Assembly (NCBI GenBank): GCA_947044405.1
Contig: CAMRHE010000063.1
Coordinates: forward strand, 5,506,501-5,570,500
From: Leptodactylus fallax
Taxonomy: Eukaryota; Chordata; Amphibia; Anura; Leptodactylidae
Length of the DNA: 64,000 bases
Direction: 5' to 3'
A program made the translations under genes and the position numbers. The notes beneath the pieces are model-generated. The model was not told where the DNA came from. It saw only the letters and a list, made by a program, of their open reading frames with translations, and did not search any database. Below are positions 11,290 to 23,509 of this stretch, piece by piece (within the stretch, counting starts at the first letter, position 1; the number at the start of each line of letters is the position of its first letter).

Positions 11290-12020
11290 GGTCCTAGAGC
11301 CTCCACCCCATTGTCCAGTTTTCTCCAATAACCTTCTCGTCTCACTCTAATATTGTGATCACTTAAATAGCTGATCATTACAGTCACACTGAGAAAGCTT
11401 CATTCCATTCCTACAATTTCTTGGTGCGGTATTATTTTTGTCAATAAGTGTATATAGTTAAGAAATTGAATTGAAAATTGTCTATTATGTTTGTATTTTG
11501 CATGTTTTTTATGTGGTATGTGACTGGCATGTTGTAGCTATGACACGATGCGTGTGCTGTATAAACATACTTTGTGTTTTGATCGGAACTGTTAGACCTT
11601 AATGCTAGAAACAACCTTGAGTCATTCGCTTCTGTCACACGGCAGGGTTCTCGAGCGCTATGTACCGGGTCACAGCTGCTGTAAGAGAATGAATTTGCAG
11701 GCGTTATCGGAGATGATTATAGTGCTCCATCCCAGCCTGTGATCTCACTCCGCTATTGTCTGTTGCTTAATAAACTATTTATATCTACTCAGTTACCTTT
11801 TTGTTGTTCCCGAAATTTCTTAGTTCAAACAACTTGAGATTTTCCACTTTACAATTTCTTCCATCTTCTTTGAATACAACAGAACAGGAGTGCACAGAGT
11901 TTTCTGTTGTAAGGGCCACAATGTCAGACTGTACCACTACCAAGGGCCACAACGATACTTAGAAGTATTCCCATCTGAGACATTTATGACATATCACCAA
12001 TATATGCCATATACTTATAC
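11290..12020. other. No gene recognised
   Basis: AT-rich DNA. I see no repeat arms or domain-bearing frames. Confidence 0.4.
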
Positions 12021-12022
12021 GG

Positions 12023-12120
12023 CCTCCCTATAACAGTGCTAACCACAGACCTCCCTATAACAGTGCTAACCACAGACCTCCCTATAACAGTGCCAGTCAT
12101 GCAGTGTCCCCCCACAGCAG
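12023..12120. repeat. 27-bp tandem repeat, about 3 copies
   Basis: CCTCCCTATAACAGTGC recurs at 12023, 12050 and 12077, an exact 27-bp spacing. A degenerate fourth start (CCCCCCACAGCAGTGCC) lies near 12109. Confidence 0.85.
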
Positions 12121-12189
12121 TGCCAGCCTGATGGTTGGGGATCATACAGAATGTCATTGTGGCCCCCATATCATTGTGGGCCTCTAAAC

Positions 12190-12370
12190 GTATTTGCAAA
12201 CTCTCCCAAAATGTGCAGGAGGCTCCTGTAAAAAGAGTGGGGAAATCTCTTGGACTTTTGGTCATGTTATGCAATATGTGACATTGGTACTTGCTGGTGA
12301 CGTCATAAAAAAGGGCATAACCGGAACCCGGTCTTGGTTTGCTCTGCCTCCTCCAATGCTCTCCAATTTC
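12190..12370 (+). repeat. Dispersed repeat of CCAACTCTCCCAAAATGTCC type
   Basis: Carries AACTCTCCCAAAATGTGCAG, then GAGGCTCCTGTAAAAAGAGT and GGGGAAATCTC. The same block order is seen at 32505-32600, and on the other strand at 46780-47060. Confidence 0.65.
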
Positions 12371-13255
12371 ACCACTATAGTCCGCCAGCCCCCCAAAGCA
12401 CAGGTAACTAACTAGAGGAGGGAAAACCTAGGGGCCAGGGGATGATTTCAATCATGTGACCCAGGGTTAAAACCAACCTACAACCCCTATTTACAGCATC
12501 TAAAACCCGCCAGAGAAATCAAGTAAAAAAAAGACCCCCTTTAACTTAAGCAAGAAAAAAAATTTATGACAAAAATCTGGAGAGGTCCTAAAGCACAGAA
12601 AGCTTACAAAGAACATCTCATGTCCTGGAGGACCTGTCCTTTGTCATCTGAATGGACGCTGTGTGATGCTCATTTTCTCCTGCGGTGGTGCTGTAGAGAA
12701 ATTGAACACTTACTGCAAGATTCCTCCTCAGAGGATAACTGATTGCTGAGACTTTGCGATCATCTTATTTTCAAGGGATCCTTCTAATAAGTAATCATCG
12801 TACAAGGCGAACCCTTTTTGGACCAGTTTTTCTATTAAGCCAGTTTCGTTCTATAAGGCCAATATATAAGCTTAAGATGAAAATGGTTTATCCGTATCCC
12901 ATGTGTATGAGATTATTTTTTTTCATTGTAATAAATTTTTTATTCCCCATAATTCGCCCGTAATACTTGTCTTTATTACAGACGACTTGCGGTATTCATT
13001 GTACTTTCACAGGTAACAGGAGGATTAGTGACACCGGCCGTGACGTGAACCATAGTGAGGACTCATCGCTCATATCACACCTTAGCTAAGCTCCGATTAA
13101 AGCCTCCGCTTCCTGTCGAGTTTCGTTGACAGGATGGAAAGAAGACAGTTTCAGTTTAGTGAATTTTGTAGAACTAGAGCCCAAATTTTCCATCAAAAAT
13201 ATAACAAATTTCATGTCTTGATGCAAGCACATTGGTAAATCTACCCAATAATTCC
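12371..13255. other. No gene recognised
   Basis: No coding or RNA gene seen. The open frame at 12754-12963 has no domain. Confidence 0.4.
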
Positions 13256-13259
13256 TTAA

Positions 13260-13788
13260 AGGGAATGCTTCACCAATTTTTTTTTTATTAATCTTGTGCT
13301 TTTTTGTTAAAACCAGATAGTGAAATCTATTACTTTTTTCTGTACAGGATTATGGGGGCGGCCATCTTGCCTGAGCTTCTCCTCTGCTCTGTTAACAGCA
13401 TTTAGTGACCTGCTTTTTAGCACGGTCATGACCATAGGCAGCAATAGTCTGGAGCCGACTCACTGAGGACTTTGGGAGAGTTTTCTAGACCTGCTCTGCG
13501 CAGGAAGTGGGAGGAGATGTGCAGTGACATCATCTATTGTCAGGAGTGATGTAATGATAAGTCAGTGGTGTTATCTATAGAGATATCATCGTCTCTTGTA
13601 ACCCTGTCTGAGGTGACTGCTGCAAAGAAAACCCTTTCAGAAATGGAGGCTATTATTAGGCTTAGTGGCCAGAGTGAAAATTTCAGGATATAGGACTTTT
13701 TAATATAGAAAGTGACACTGAAAATGTAAATAAAGATCATCAAAAAAACGGTTTAAAAAATAGGTCATTTTCGGGTGACACATTGCCT
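13260..13788 (+). mobile_element. TTAA-flanked foldback-type element, family F9 (529 bp)
   Basis: TTAA lies on both sides (13256-13259 and 13789-13792). The element begins AGGGAATGCTTCACC and ends GGGTGACACATTGCCT, which gives a terminal inverted repeat of about 15 bp with mismatches. The interior holds GGGGGCGGCCATCTTGCC (a YY1-like word near 13352) and the block shared in inverted orientation with about 1900-2150. It is non-autonomous. Confidence 0.75.
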
Positions 13789-13792
13789 TTAA

Positions 13793-14297
13793 GGGAAACA
13801 CGGTCACAAAAAGTCTGATGTGATGTGATTTGCTACAGATTTCACCCCACAAATGTCAAAGCTACTGCGAAAAACTGTGGCTTTTCCACCAACAGATTGA
13901 GGATGCTGCAGGTGTGAAAATCCGCAGCATGCTCATTTTTTTGTGCCAATTCTCTCCACTACATGTGTTACGAACACCCCATTCACATCCATTGTACTAT
14001 ACATTGTCCCAGCTTTTCTACTATGTCTGGTACCAGCCCTTATAGTAGTTACCAAGAATGGAGGAAATAAAAAACAAAATTAGAAAAAATAAAAGGCAAA
14101 AAGAAAAAAAAAAAACAGTACGAGGAGGAAAGATGAAGTAAGATCTATTGGTACTAGTTGTATATGTTGCGAAAGCAGGAAATTGAGAAAGATCTAGGAC
14201 TGGATGTAACACACAAATGTTACTTGAGGCCGATCATGTCCTAGCATGTTTTATCTTATACCCCTTAAAATACAACGTAATCCTTGTAAACAGAAAA
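13793..14297. other. No gene recognised
   Basis: About 13796-13950 has GTCTGATGTGATGTGATTTG and AAAATCCGCAGCATGCTCAT, words common to the MITE at 10816-11068, so it may be a decayed relative. A-rich tracts occupy 14060-14118. Confidence 0.4.
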
Positions 14298-14301
14298 TTA
14301 A

Positions 14302-14736
14302 AGGGGGCCTGTCAGGTCCAAAACCATACATAGTGTCATATAGGGGCCTTTAATAGGAGCAGAAATATACCTTTGGGGCCACAAACCGATGAAGCAATGA
14401 AGAGATAATCAACTTTTTATAGATATAAAAAAAATCAGCCTGCAAGTGCACAAGGGGTGGGGCCTGATTTGGGAGATTTTCCTACAGACAGTGGCAAGTG
14501 CTTCAATGCTCCTCTGAATAGCCGTCCATTGCTGCCTTTTTAGCCATGGTTGACATTTTCAGCCTCTGCCTCTGTCACGGCTGTCGGTAGGCAAATCAGG
14601 CCCCGCCCCCAGTGCACTTACCTATCTATAAAAGAAGATTACCTCTGCATTGTGACCACAAAGCTATGATTTGGCTCCTATTAAAGTCTTCTACATGGCA
14701 CTATTATTGGTTTGGGAGGCATTTTGGCCCTGAAAG
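14302..14736. mobile_element. Foldback MITE, family F4
   Basis: The left end is TTAA (14298-14301) plus AGGGGGCCTGTCAGG. The interior pairs GGGGTGGGGCCTGATTTG (14453-14470) with CAAATCAGGCCCCGCCCCC (14593-14611). TTGGGGCCACAAACC (14373-14387) pairs loosely with TTGTGACCACAAAGC (14650-14664). The right end near GGCCCTGAAAG has lost its TTAA. Confidence 0.7.
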
Positions 14737-14829
14737 ACTTCAGTTGTTATCTGTAGGCAAATGACGTGTTCGGTGCACCTGGGGCGTGGCCTCATTTTTC
14801 ACCCATCTTATACAGAAATGTACCTTAGA

Positions 14830-15015
14830 GGGTTTTCCCAATAATGGGGGATACGTGTCTGATCTGTGGGGGTCCAACTGATGGAACGAAAACTGGGCTC
14901 CTTGAGGGAACCATATCAATGGAGCAATGGTGCCTATGTGTGACCAATGCTCCATTCACTTTTTTGGGATTGCTGGAGAACACAGAGGTGAATAGAATTT
15001 CTGCTCATTCTCCAT
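14830..15015 (+). repeat. Dispersed 'GTCTGATCTGTGGGGGTCC' repeat
   Basis: TGTCTGATCTGTGGGGGTCC is followed by a GATGGAACGAAAACTGGGCT block. Related pieces lie at 19618-20060, 20880-21000, 36590-36720 (inverted) and 60770-60860. I recall this as a frequent frog repeat but cannot name it. Confidence 0.5.
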
Positions 15016-15916
15016 TTAGGAATCTAGTGGACTTGTACTGTACAGCCTTCCATGTATGACTATAAGTAATTACAATGTATAATTCTAATCTACAGAATTA
15101 GGACCGCCCACTGGACTCTTAAGCTCAAGATAAGTAAAGTACAAGTTCTGCTGAATCTTCTCCCACAATCCTATATGTCAATCTGCTCAGCTCCTCCTGC
15201 TCTACAACATGCCGCACAGCAGTTTCACACGACCGGTTCCCTTTAAAGCAAATATATGATTGGTTACTATGGGTTACGCCAAATTCTATAGAATTGAACT
15301 GATACAATTTACACTTCTCCATCAATCCATTGCCTTGATATTTACAGTGTGATGACTTGTGCAGGGGGGTAACAATATCCATCGTCGAAACAAGGACACG
15401 CCCACCCATTAATAAATCAAGACCCTGCGGCTGAAAACCAGCGGGACATTTTATCTGTAATTTGGATGGCGCGGTTACTCAGTTTATCGTATTTGTAGGA
15501 TAATTGGTTGTGAAATCATAGATGAAAAATCGTTATTGCTCATTTCGTCTGCTTTGTGGGTCTCACACTGGGTTATGATCATTTTCAACAAAGAAGAAAA
15601 TACCATAAAACAAAAAGTGTCATTTACGCTGCACTAAGTTTATTACGCTTGTTTAGTGCGTTTTCAGGTTTTGTTGAGTAATTCCCCGGATAATGTGTTT
15701 ATACATGGTTGTTAACTGTATAGCAGTAGTATTACATAGGATGTACCATAATCATGTGATTCCATTGGCCCTGACATAGAAGTGGTCTGAACATTCCGGC
15801 AATAGAATACTGATCGAGGGCCCACAGCATTAGGGGGGCCCATAGTCCAGCTAAAAGCTTGCTATACAACATCTATAGGTAATACTCCAGTGGCAGTGGC
15901 ACTCCAGGTCTGAATA
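15016..15916. other. No gene recognised
   Basis: Contains ATGATTGGTTACTATGGGTT (15257-15276), a degenerate piece of the GTTGC-type repeat seen at 38978 and 47195. Nothing else is recognisable. Confidence 0.4.
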
Positions 15917-16179
15917 GCCCAATGACATCCATCATCTGATCGGCGCTGTCACCTTGAGCATTTTGATGTTTTGTTTATCCAAATCCATTCAGATATTCCA
16001 AAGATATAAACCCTTCTCGTGATGATGCAGATTACAGTCTACTAGCCAAGCAGGTGGAAACACTGCGTGACCACAAACCGAGAAACCACTGCCCACTTGG
16101 CTAGCAGACCGTCATATGCATCATCACTAAAAGGGCTTATATCTTTGGAATAGCTGTCATTTGGGATTTTTAGGCCTCT
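15917..16179. mobile_element. Foldback MITE, family F3 copy a
   Basis: TATTCCAAAGATATAAACCC pairs with GGGCTTATATCTTTGGAATA (about 16132-16151). AGTCTACTAGCCAAGCAGGT pairs with CCCACTTGGCTAGCAGACC (about 16092-16110). The right end is GGCCTCT followed by TTAA (16180-16183). The second copy is at 19224-19570. Confidence 0.8.
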
Positions 16180-16183
16180 TTAA

Positions 16184-17984
16184 AGCGTTGCCTGGGATTT
16201 AGACAAAACAATGACTCAAAGCAGGGAATGTGGTAAACTAAAAAAAATAACTCAATAAATCGCCTGACATACTAACTTTGTCACCCTTTGGTCCATTTTT
16301 TTCCCTACTTAAAAAGAGGCACATGTGAAGGACCACGATATATCTTAGCCCTGATCCCAATCTCAGCAGGAGTTCACAAGTTTATATATTCAGTACTTGT
16401 GACCACACAAAAACAAGGTATCTATTTGCTCATAACACTTGGGAGGTCCCTTCTTCTGGACCACCACTGTGACCTTCTGACATATCTGACTAAAACATAC
16501 TATTGTTGGATACCTCTAAGTGCCCTTGTCTCCGCTCAGCCCCAGCAACCATACTGGACATTGCTCTCAGTTTAGAAACTAGCTGGTGGTGCCGAGGAGT
16601 CCCTGCTGTTAGGCAAACAGGTCCTTAAGGGGATTTCAGAAAGGAGACCTCTTTTCAATTAGATGCTCGAGTACCCTCAACTATCTGGTCAGCATCTGGC
16701 TATGTAGACTTATGTGATTCTTAAACTTATTTCTGAAGGCCAACTCAAAATTTTTCCATTTCTGGAGAACCCCTAAACCAAAGAAGTATGGTGTGGGGGA
16801 AGGTAACTATAGGGAGGTCACAGAAGATGACTAGTCTAGCTGCTGTCATCTTCCAGATTCCAAGGAACCCCAGGATCTTAGAGCCCTAGTTAGTAACACT
16901 AATTAGGCAATTGTTCATATTTCTTTGGTGAAGAACTTCCCGTGAACAAAAGGATCCACCAGTCAAAATCCAACCGCCCGATCCTTATGTCCCCAACATC
17001 TGCCGATTCAAGAGGCCTCCATACACAATAGAAGGTTGACCGAACTTTCTAAATTGGTGGGTTCTTCTGGCATACATCTAATGCGTATGGACTGCTTTAT
17101 GGTGCCTACACCTTCAATAGCTGGTGGCCAAAGACTTGTTCAGACAACGGTATTCCTCCCGACCCCTTCTCTCTTGCATACACATGTACACTCCGCACAG
17201 CTGAGCATTCTTGTCTTATCAATGAGAAGAAGTGAGTAAGCAGCCGATAGACAACTCTGGTGGAACCATGATCCCCAAAAACATAAGATAGTCAACCCAA
17301 TTTGGTTTAGCTTCGGTCTACTTTGATGTTATGTGTGTGGCCACCTTTACCCAATGAGACATATGTCAGAAAGAGACAACAGCGTCACCCAGGTTCACTC
17401 AGGTACAAGTAAATATGTAGATCCTGCGTGAAGTATGGGAAGATGTGAGAGTTTTACAACACAAACCATTCAGACGTCACAAATTCTTAGCGAGTTGCAT
17501 TAATTCATTCTTTACATGAAAAGATGGAAGTCAGAAAAACTGGTTGGATCAGCTATTAGCAAGAAAAAAAGAATTAAAGCTCACCTTTTCACAAGGGTGA
17601 GGCCCGGTGATCTGTGAACAGAAATGAAACACCTGTACAATAGTACTATAAAGACAGGGAGTGAACCAGCAGCTACAGAGGATACCGAGGAAGATGGTGG
17701 TGGGTGATGTCTGGAACGAGCCATAAATAAGAAGGACAACATAGAAGAGACAGGGCACCTGCTTCAATGACACCATACCATCCACCTAGGATGGAGGAGG
17801 GTCCACTGCTTGTCTGCCCCCATCTGTCTGTCCCTTTCAGCATATCCTTCAGGTTATTTGTCTCCTCCATGGTCTGCTAACTCTGTGGAGTAGGTGGTGA
17901 CAGAGGCCCATTCAGTTTTACATCTTATATATGAAATGGTGGGGGAACAAACCCAACCATAGTCCAATCTATCACCATCCATTA
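16184..17984. other. No gene recognised; dispersed repeat near 16925-17345
   Basis: About 16990-17110 (GAGGCCTCCATACACAATAG, ATTGGTGGGTTCTTCTGGCA) resembles the 'ccatacaca' repeat at 27060-27350. The remainder shows no domain-bearing frame or clear repeat. Confidence 0.4.
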
Positions 17985-18338
17985 TTAGTCTATACAGTGG
18001 CAAGTAAATAGAGCGCAGTATACACTGCAGGGTACTGATGATAGGCCAAACCCAACTGGTGTCCCCTCTGTCACTATGTATTTATACTCCATGCAGTGCC
18101 AAGTAAATAGAATGGAGTATACTGGTCACGGGCCAAGCCCAACTGGTGTCCCATGTGTCACCATGTATTTTAACTCCATGCAGTGCCAAGGAAATAGAGT
18201 GGATGGTACTGGTGATGGACCAAGCCCAACTGGAGTTCCCTCTGATACCATGTATTTATACTCCATGCAGTGCCAAGGAAATAGAGTGGAGTATACACTA
18301 CATGATACTGGTCATGGGACAAGCCCAATGTCCAAATT
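17985..18338 (+). repeat. 87-bp minisatellite, about 4 units
   Basis: ATGTATTTATACTCCATGCA starts at 18076, 18163 (variant ATGTATTTTAACTCCATGCA) and 18250, an 87-bp period. An older unit precedes them near 17990. Because 87 is divisible by three, frames of 64-89 aa stay open through the array. They are not genes. Confidence 0.85.
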
Positions 18339-18425
18339 AGTCTAATCTCTAATATTAATGTCCAGTCATGGCAAATCTACCATCTTAACTTCTCACCAGT
18401 GTCAAGGCCGAGAGAGCTTCAGTAC

Positions 18426-18605
18426 CAGTATTGGACTGGCCCACCAGAGTACCAGAGGATCGTCCAGTGGTTCCAGGCTCTAAGAGAATAGCAGAAGAAG
18501 AAGAAGATTTGAAGGGTACTAAGTTCTATTTCCTAGGGGTTGTTGGAGGCCGGGCCCCCAGAATCATTTCATCCGGTGAACCCGAGAAACCTCAGTCTGA
18601 TACTG
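18426..18605 (-). mobile_element. hAT-type MITE, family hAT-A (180 bp)
   Basis: The ends are CAGTATTGGACTG and CTCAGTCTGATACTG. They are flanked by TTCAGTAC (18418-18425) and TTCGGTAC (18606-18613), an 8-bp target duplication with one mismatch. The length equals that of the copy at 19705-19884. The interior carries AAGTTCTATTTCCTAGGGGT, GTTGTTGGAG and CCAGAATCATTTCATC, shared with the other copies. An open frame crossing it (18431-18778) is not a gene. Confidence 0.9.
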
Positions 18606-19219
18606 TTCGGTACCATCACTGCAACTCTTCTGAAGATTCATCTTCAAGAAAGGCATTTCTGAAGAAGATTTCAAGGAAGCTTGTCTGGAAAAACATGCTC
18701 CAGTCTTCAGCACATTGGGGTAATAGTTCTGCAACTGTTGAAGAGCCACATTATGCAAAGATTTCTAAATTGACTTGAGGAAAAATTATTATTCCATATC
18801 TTGATTTTCCATAGAAGTCTATGGTACAAAGGACACATTAACAATGGTCATGACCTCAATAGTGGAAAACATCTCGCTCTCGAGACTCAATGCTAACAGC
18901 CAGAAATTACATGATATGAATGCGCCATTTTCAGATTATGACATTCATTTCTTCAAATCGACTATTTCCATTTCATTGAACCAGGCGGCCCGTGACACAA
19001 GTTCACAGTCGGGATCTTTATTTTTAGATTTTTCTTTGGCAAAATTCTGAAAACACACCTAGTGAATCATGAAAAATACTCCCACTAATGACTGACATGA
19101 AAGGGTTGTGAAGTGTCACCTGTAATACCGAACATGGGTGACATCCTGCCGTGACTCCAGCTATTACGTATCGGTGGACGGAAAATTGTTTATATTCTGT
19201 ATAATTGTATATAGGGACC
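18606..19219. other. No gene recognised
   Basis: No recognisable repeat or gene. Short frames only. Confidence 0.4.
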
Positions 19220-19223
19220 TTAA

Positions 19224-19570
19224 GAGGGACTGATCACCAGGGATGACATCCCTCATCTGATCGGCGCTGTCACCCTGAGCATGTTGGTGTTTTTTTTTAT
19301 CCAAATCCATTCAGCTATTCCAAAGATATAAGCCCTGTTACTATTGATGCCAATTAGAGTCTACTAGCTAAGTAGGCGGGGACACTGTGGTTTCTCTGTG
19401 TGCGTTATGTCATGCAGTGTTACCACCCACTTGGCTTGTAGACCCTAATTTGCATCAACACTAACAGGGCTTATATCTGTGGAATAGCTTAACGGATTTG
19501 AATAAACAAAACACCAAAATGCTGTGGGTGACAGCACTGATTCAGATGAGGGATGTCAAATGATCATCCC
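19224..19570. mobile_element. Foldback MITE, family F3 copy b
   Basis: The left end is TTAA (19220-19223) plus GAGGGACTGATCACC. The right end is GATCATCCCT with TTGA replacing TTAA. The arms pair GACATCCCTCATCTGATCGG with TGATTCAGATGAGGGATGTC, and TATTCCAAAGATATAAGCCC with GGGCTTATATCTGTGGAATA. The middle matches the copy at 15917-16179, including the AGTCTACTAGC(C/T)AAG block. Confidence 0.85.
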
Positions 19571-19617
19571 TTGACCATGACCACATTCCTTCAAGTATAG
19601 GGGTCAACTGCCACCTT

Positions 19618-20070
19618 AAAGGTTTTTCGGGAACAAAAATATGGATGGCCTATCCATAGGAAAGGTCATCAATATCAGATCCGTGGGGATCCAACACTCA
19701 GGACCAGAGTCAGACTGAGGTTCCTTGGGCCCACCAGATAAAATGATTGTAGGGGACCACCCTCAAACAACCCCTAGGAAATAGACCATAGTACAATTCA
19801 CATTTGGGCGTCTTCTGCAGGACCATTATTGTGTTAGAGCCTGGGACCCCCCGGAGGATCCTCTGGTGGGTCAGTCTGACACTGCCCAGGACCCCCACTG
19901 ATCAGCTGTTTAAAGAGATTATGGTGCAGGTGAGCGCTGCAGCCTCTTCCCTGTGCTGATGACATCACATTCCTTGGTCACGTGGTACAATATCAGCTCA
20001 GTGGAGTGACTGCTTCTATTTTGCAGCCCAGCTGATAAGAATCAATGCACTAGGAGAGTCTTCTACTCCC
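19618..20070 (+). repeat. Dispersed repeat 'GGTCATCAATATCAGAT', split by a MITE
   Basis: The host repeat runs GGAAAGGTCATCAATATCAG, then GGGGATCCAACACTCAGGAC. It resumes after the insertion as CCCCCACTGATCAGCTGTTT and continues to about 20070 (GCAGCCCAGCTGATAAGAAT). A related repeat at 50310-50850 carries the same block order and is also interrupted by a MITE. Confidence 0.7.
19705..19884 (+). mobile_element. hAT-type MITE, family hAT-A (180 bp), nested
   Basis: Begins CAGAGTCAGACTG and ends CAGTCTGACACTG (terminal inverted repeat 12 of 13). The flanking octamers are CTCAGGAC (19697-19704) and CCCAGGAC (19885-19892), 7 of 8 identical. It lies inside the dispersed repeat at 19618-20070, which continues on both sides. 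Other copies are at 3833-3924 (partial), 18426-18605, 25235-25390 and 25802-25942. Confidence 0.9.
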
Positions 20071-20560
20071 CCGCACCAGCCACATTACATAGACATTCCG
20101 AGAGGGAATTAAAAGAACACCAGGGGGGCGCCATAACAAGTATCTAAAAGCAATATCTACAGAGAAACATTTTTAAGATAATTCCAAGTGAAAGTTGCTA
20201 CATGTATGTGATCTAGCAGAGAAATCTAATATTTATGGTGTCCATACACTTGCTTTTCTCAAGATAGGGTGATAAGATCCCATATGCCCTATCGTTTTTC
20301 ATCATTCCAAATTTCGACAGATTTCTGTGGTTTTTGGCATAGATTTCTGCAGAGGGGCAAGGTCCATTGGAGGTTGTCATGAATCTGGAGAATCCACCCC
20401 ATTATTTCCACAACCACTGTCCTTCTGTACAATGCCTTTTTTTGCAAGGGGGTCCCAATTCTGACTTTTGCTATGGGTCCTTATGGTTTCAATTCACGCC
20501 AACTGGTGTCCACTAGATGACAGCACTTGCAAGGTTGCAAACTCAATAGGGTAATTTAGA
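20071..20560. other. No gene recognised
   Basis: Mixed DNA. GGTGTCCATACACTTGC at 20238 resembles the 'ccatacaca' dispersed repeat. Nothing coding. Confidence 0.4.
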
Positions 20561-20561
20561 C

Positions 20562-21000
20562 CCCATGCACACGACCGAAACTTGCTGCCATATATTACGG
20601 GCCGGTGATTTCAGATAGTATACAAACCCATTTATTTCTATGCAGTTTCTACAGATGTGTGTCTGGGCCCTAGAAAATATGGCGCAGGTCCTATACCTGT
20701 CCATTTTTGTAGTTTCGTCCATTCATTGAAGCGTATGGGCCAGTGAAAATCACGGACGGCACAGCGGCGGTGTTCCCCCCAATACCCAGCTTGACCGCAG
20801 CCCAGGCTCAATGTAAGCTTGGACAGCGCTCTTGTTCACCTCAGCACTGGAGACAGTTGTCACGATGCCTGCGGTCAGGCTGAATTTGCAACAGGGGGCA
20901 AAACACCCCCATTTTTAGGATTGTGGGGGTCTCAGCGGTCAGACCCCACTGATCAGGTATTTATCTTCGATCCATATCCTACCCCTTTAATTCGTTTTTC
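20562..21000 (+). repeat. Dispersed repeats upstream of the ABTB3 exon
   Basis: 20562-20780 begins ACCCCATGCACACGACCG and holds the self-pairing words GGGCCGGTGATTTCAG and GTATGGGCCAGTGAAAATCA. 20900-20995 holds CACCCCCATTTTTAGGATTG and GTGGGGGTCTCAGCGGTCAG, the 'GGGGGTC' dispersed family. These mark the last clear repeats before the promoter region. Confidence 0.5.
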
Positions 21001-21464
21001 TGTTCCGTTGACGGATCTGCCTAGTGATGAACAACAGACCCTAAGGACGCCATTATAGTCAGTAAGCGTGGTTTCTCTGAGACTTCGCTGGACATATAAT
21101 TCGTGCTTGTAGGACTTTTTCGTCTGCAATTTTTGGTGGTCCCTGCAGCGGAGGCGAAAGCAGCGGTCAGTTCTTCCCATCGCACAATGGTGCAAGCTGC
21201 AGGATATCATCTACACCTCATCATCCAGCTGCAGCCCCAGCAACAAGTTACCATTGACAGCCTGATGCATGCAGCGCCCTCCTATGGCCCCTTCTTGGTA
21301 CTGCCCTGTAGACAGTCCCAGACCTGCACTGTCTGTGCCCAGATGAGAATGAGAAGAATTCGATGTCATTCCTTCATCTCTCCCTTCTGGCTAGCAGGCT
21401 GACATTCCAACTCCTGTCACTCGCCCTGTTCTGCCGCCACTGCTGCTCATTCTTCTGCCTCGCC

Positions 21465-21474
21465 ATTGGCCAAT
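21465..21474. promoter_or_regulatory. Back-to-back CCAAT palindrome
   Basis: ATTGGCCAAT is its own reverse complement and gives a CCAAT box on each strand 308 bp before the ATG. NF-Y binds CCAAT, usually 60-100 bp upstream of the transcription start, which would put the start near 21530-21570. This is an inference from spacing. Confidence 0.5.
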
Positions 21475-21549
21475 CACAGCTCCCCGTCCTCCTAGCCACT
21501 CCCCCCCACTTGAGCCTAGTCTCTGTCTGACTACAGCTTGCTTCTTGCT

Positions 21550-21600
21550 ATGATGCAGTGCAGGGCTCAGTGCTGGCTGCAGAGCTGCTGGAGGATATAG
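21550..21600 (+). other. Upstream ORF 1 (16 codons plus stop)
   Basis: Two consecutive ATG codons at 21550 and 21553 open a frame that ends in TAG at 21598-21600. It ends 181 nt before the main start. Whether it is in the transcript depends on the unknown transcription start. Confidence 0.4.
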
Positions 21601-21768
21601 CAGAATTCACATCAGACTTTCTCTGCCTTTTACGCTTCCTCAGAGGGAGAAAAATCTTGCGTCTCGACTGTTCCTTGAAGAGAGTCACCCCCTGCCAGTG
21701 ACATCTGGAGACAGATAACTGCAGCAGTTGCTCCTTTTATTTCCTCCCTTTAGTTTTACTGGTGCAGT

Positions 21769-22646
<878 letters not shown>

Positions 22647-22958
22647 AGTAGAGACTATGTAACAGCGCTAAAATAAGGCTGCCCTGCTCATTGATATTCA
22701 AGGTGGTCATTCAATGCCTCGCTATAATGTTCTTCAACCCCAGCACAGCATTTAAAGGGTTACCTGGTATCCGCTGACGGATGATCTTTTTGCTATCGGC
22801 TGTAGAGGACGGTTTTTATTTCGGTGGTTACCTGTGATGTGTGCCATTGCTTAGACTATCCACCCACCCTTTACCCCCCACAAAGGCTACAGGAATCCTG
22901 CACATCTGCATTGATAACCAGCCACGTAGGGTGCCAAATAACTGACCCTGATTGTGTC

Positions 22959-22997
<39 letters not shown>

Positions 22998-23509
22998 ATG
23001 GTCATATTCATTGCAGGCACCAGTCATTAGTGCAGGCAGCATTGCCTGCTGTTGACACCTGTATAACGGATGAATTCCCCCGTGCCCACTACAGTCGTGT
23101 TTATTATGGCATTATCAATAGACGATCGATTTTGCTTACGGTTCCCACATGATTGCTGATCGGACTGGTTTTGACTGGTGGTCTGCGGTCGCTGCAGCTC
23201 GGGGCTGTTCATTCATGCTAAGATGTTAATGGTCTCGAGGCTTGTTTACTCACATTGGCACAGAGGATACAAGCGGCATCTATGGTTTCCAGCTTTTTTT
23301 CAGTGGCATTTAGTAGCATTGGCGTGCTCCAGACCGTACACAAGCGGCTGAGCCTGTATGCTGCACACATCTATAGGTGTGTGTATGTCTCAGAGAGTGC
23401 GTCACGTATATAGGGGGTGAATGGCATGCTGTATCCAGCTCTGCTTACTGTGCTGCTGTGTGTAGCTGTGTTTGTCATGTTGTTTGACTAAATATTTGTA
23501 GGGGAAGTC
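22647..23509 (+). other. Start of ABTB3 intron 1
   Basis: No second exon or recognisable repeat apart from a (TA)n microsatellite at about 22965-22995 (15 or so dinucleotides). Everything from here to the window end is read as intron 1 by inference from the missing downstream exons. Confidence 0.5.
22965..22995. repeat. (TA)n microsatellite
   Basis: A pure TA run of about 31 bp, preceded by TATATGTA. Confidence 0.95.

Noticed and set aside
18431..18778. 115-aa open frame
   Set aside because: Half of it is the hAT-A miniature element, whose ends and target duplication are clear.
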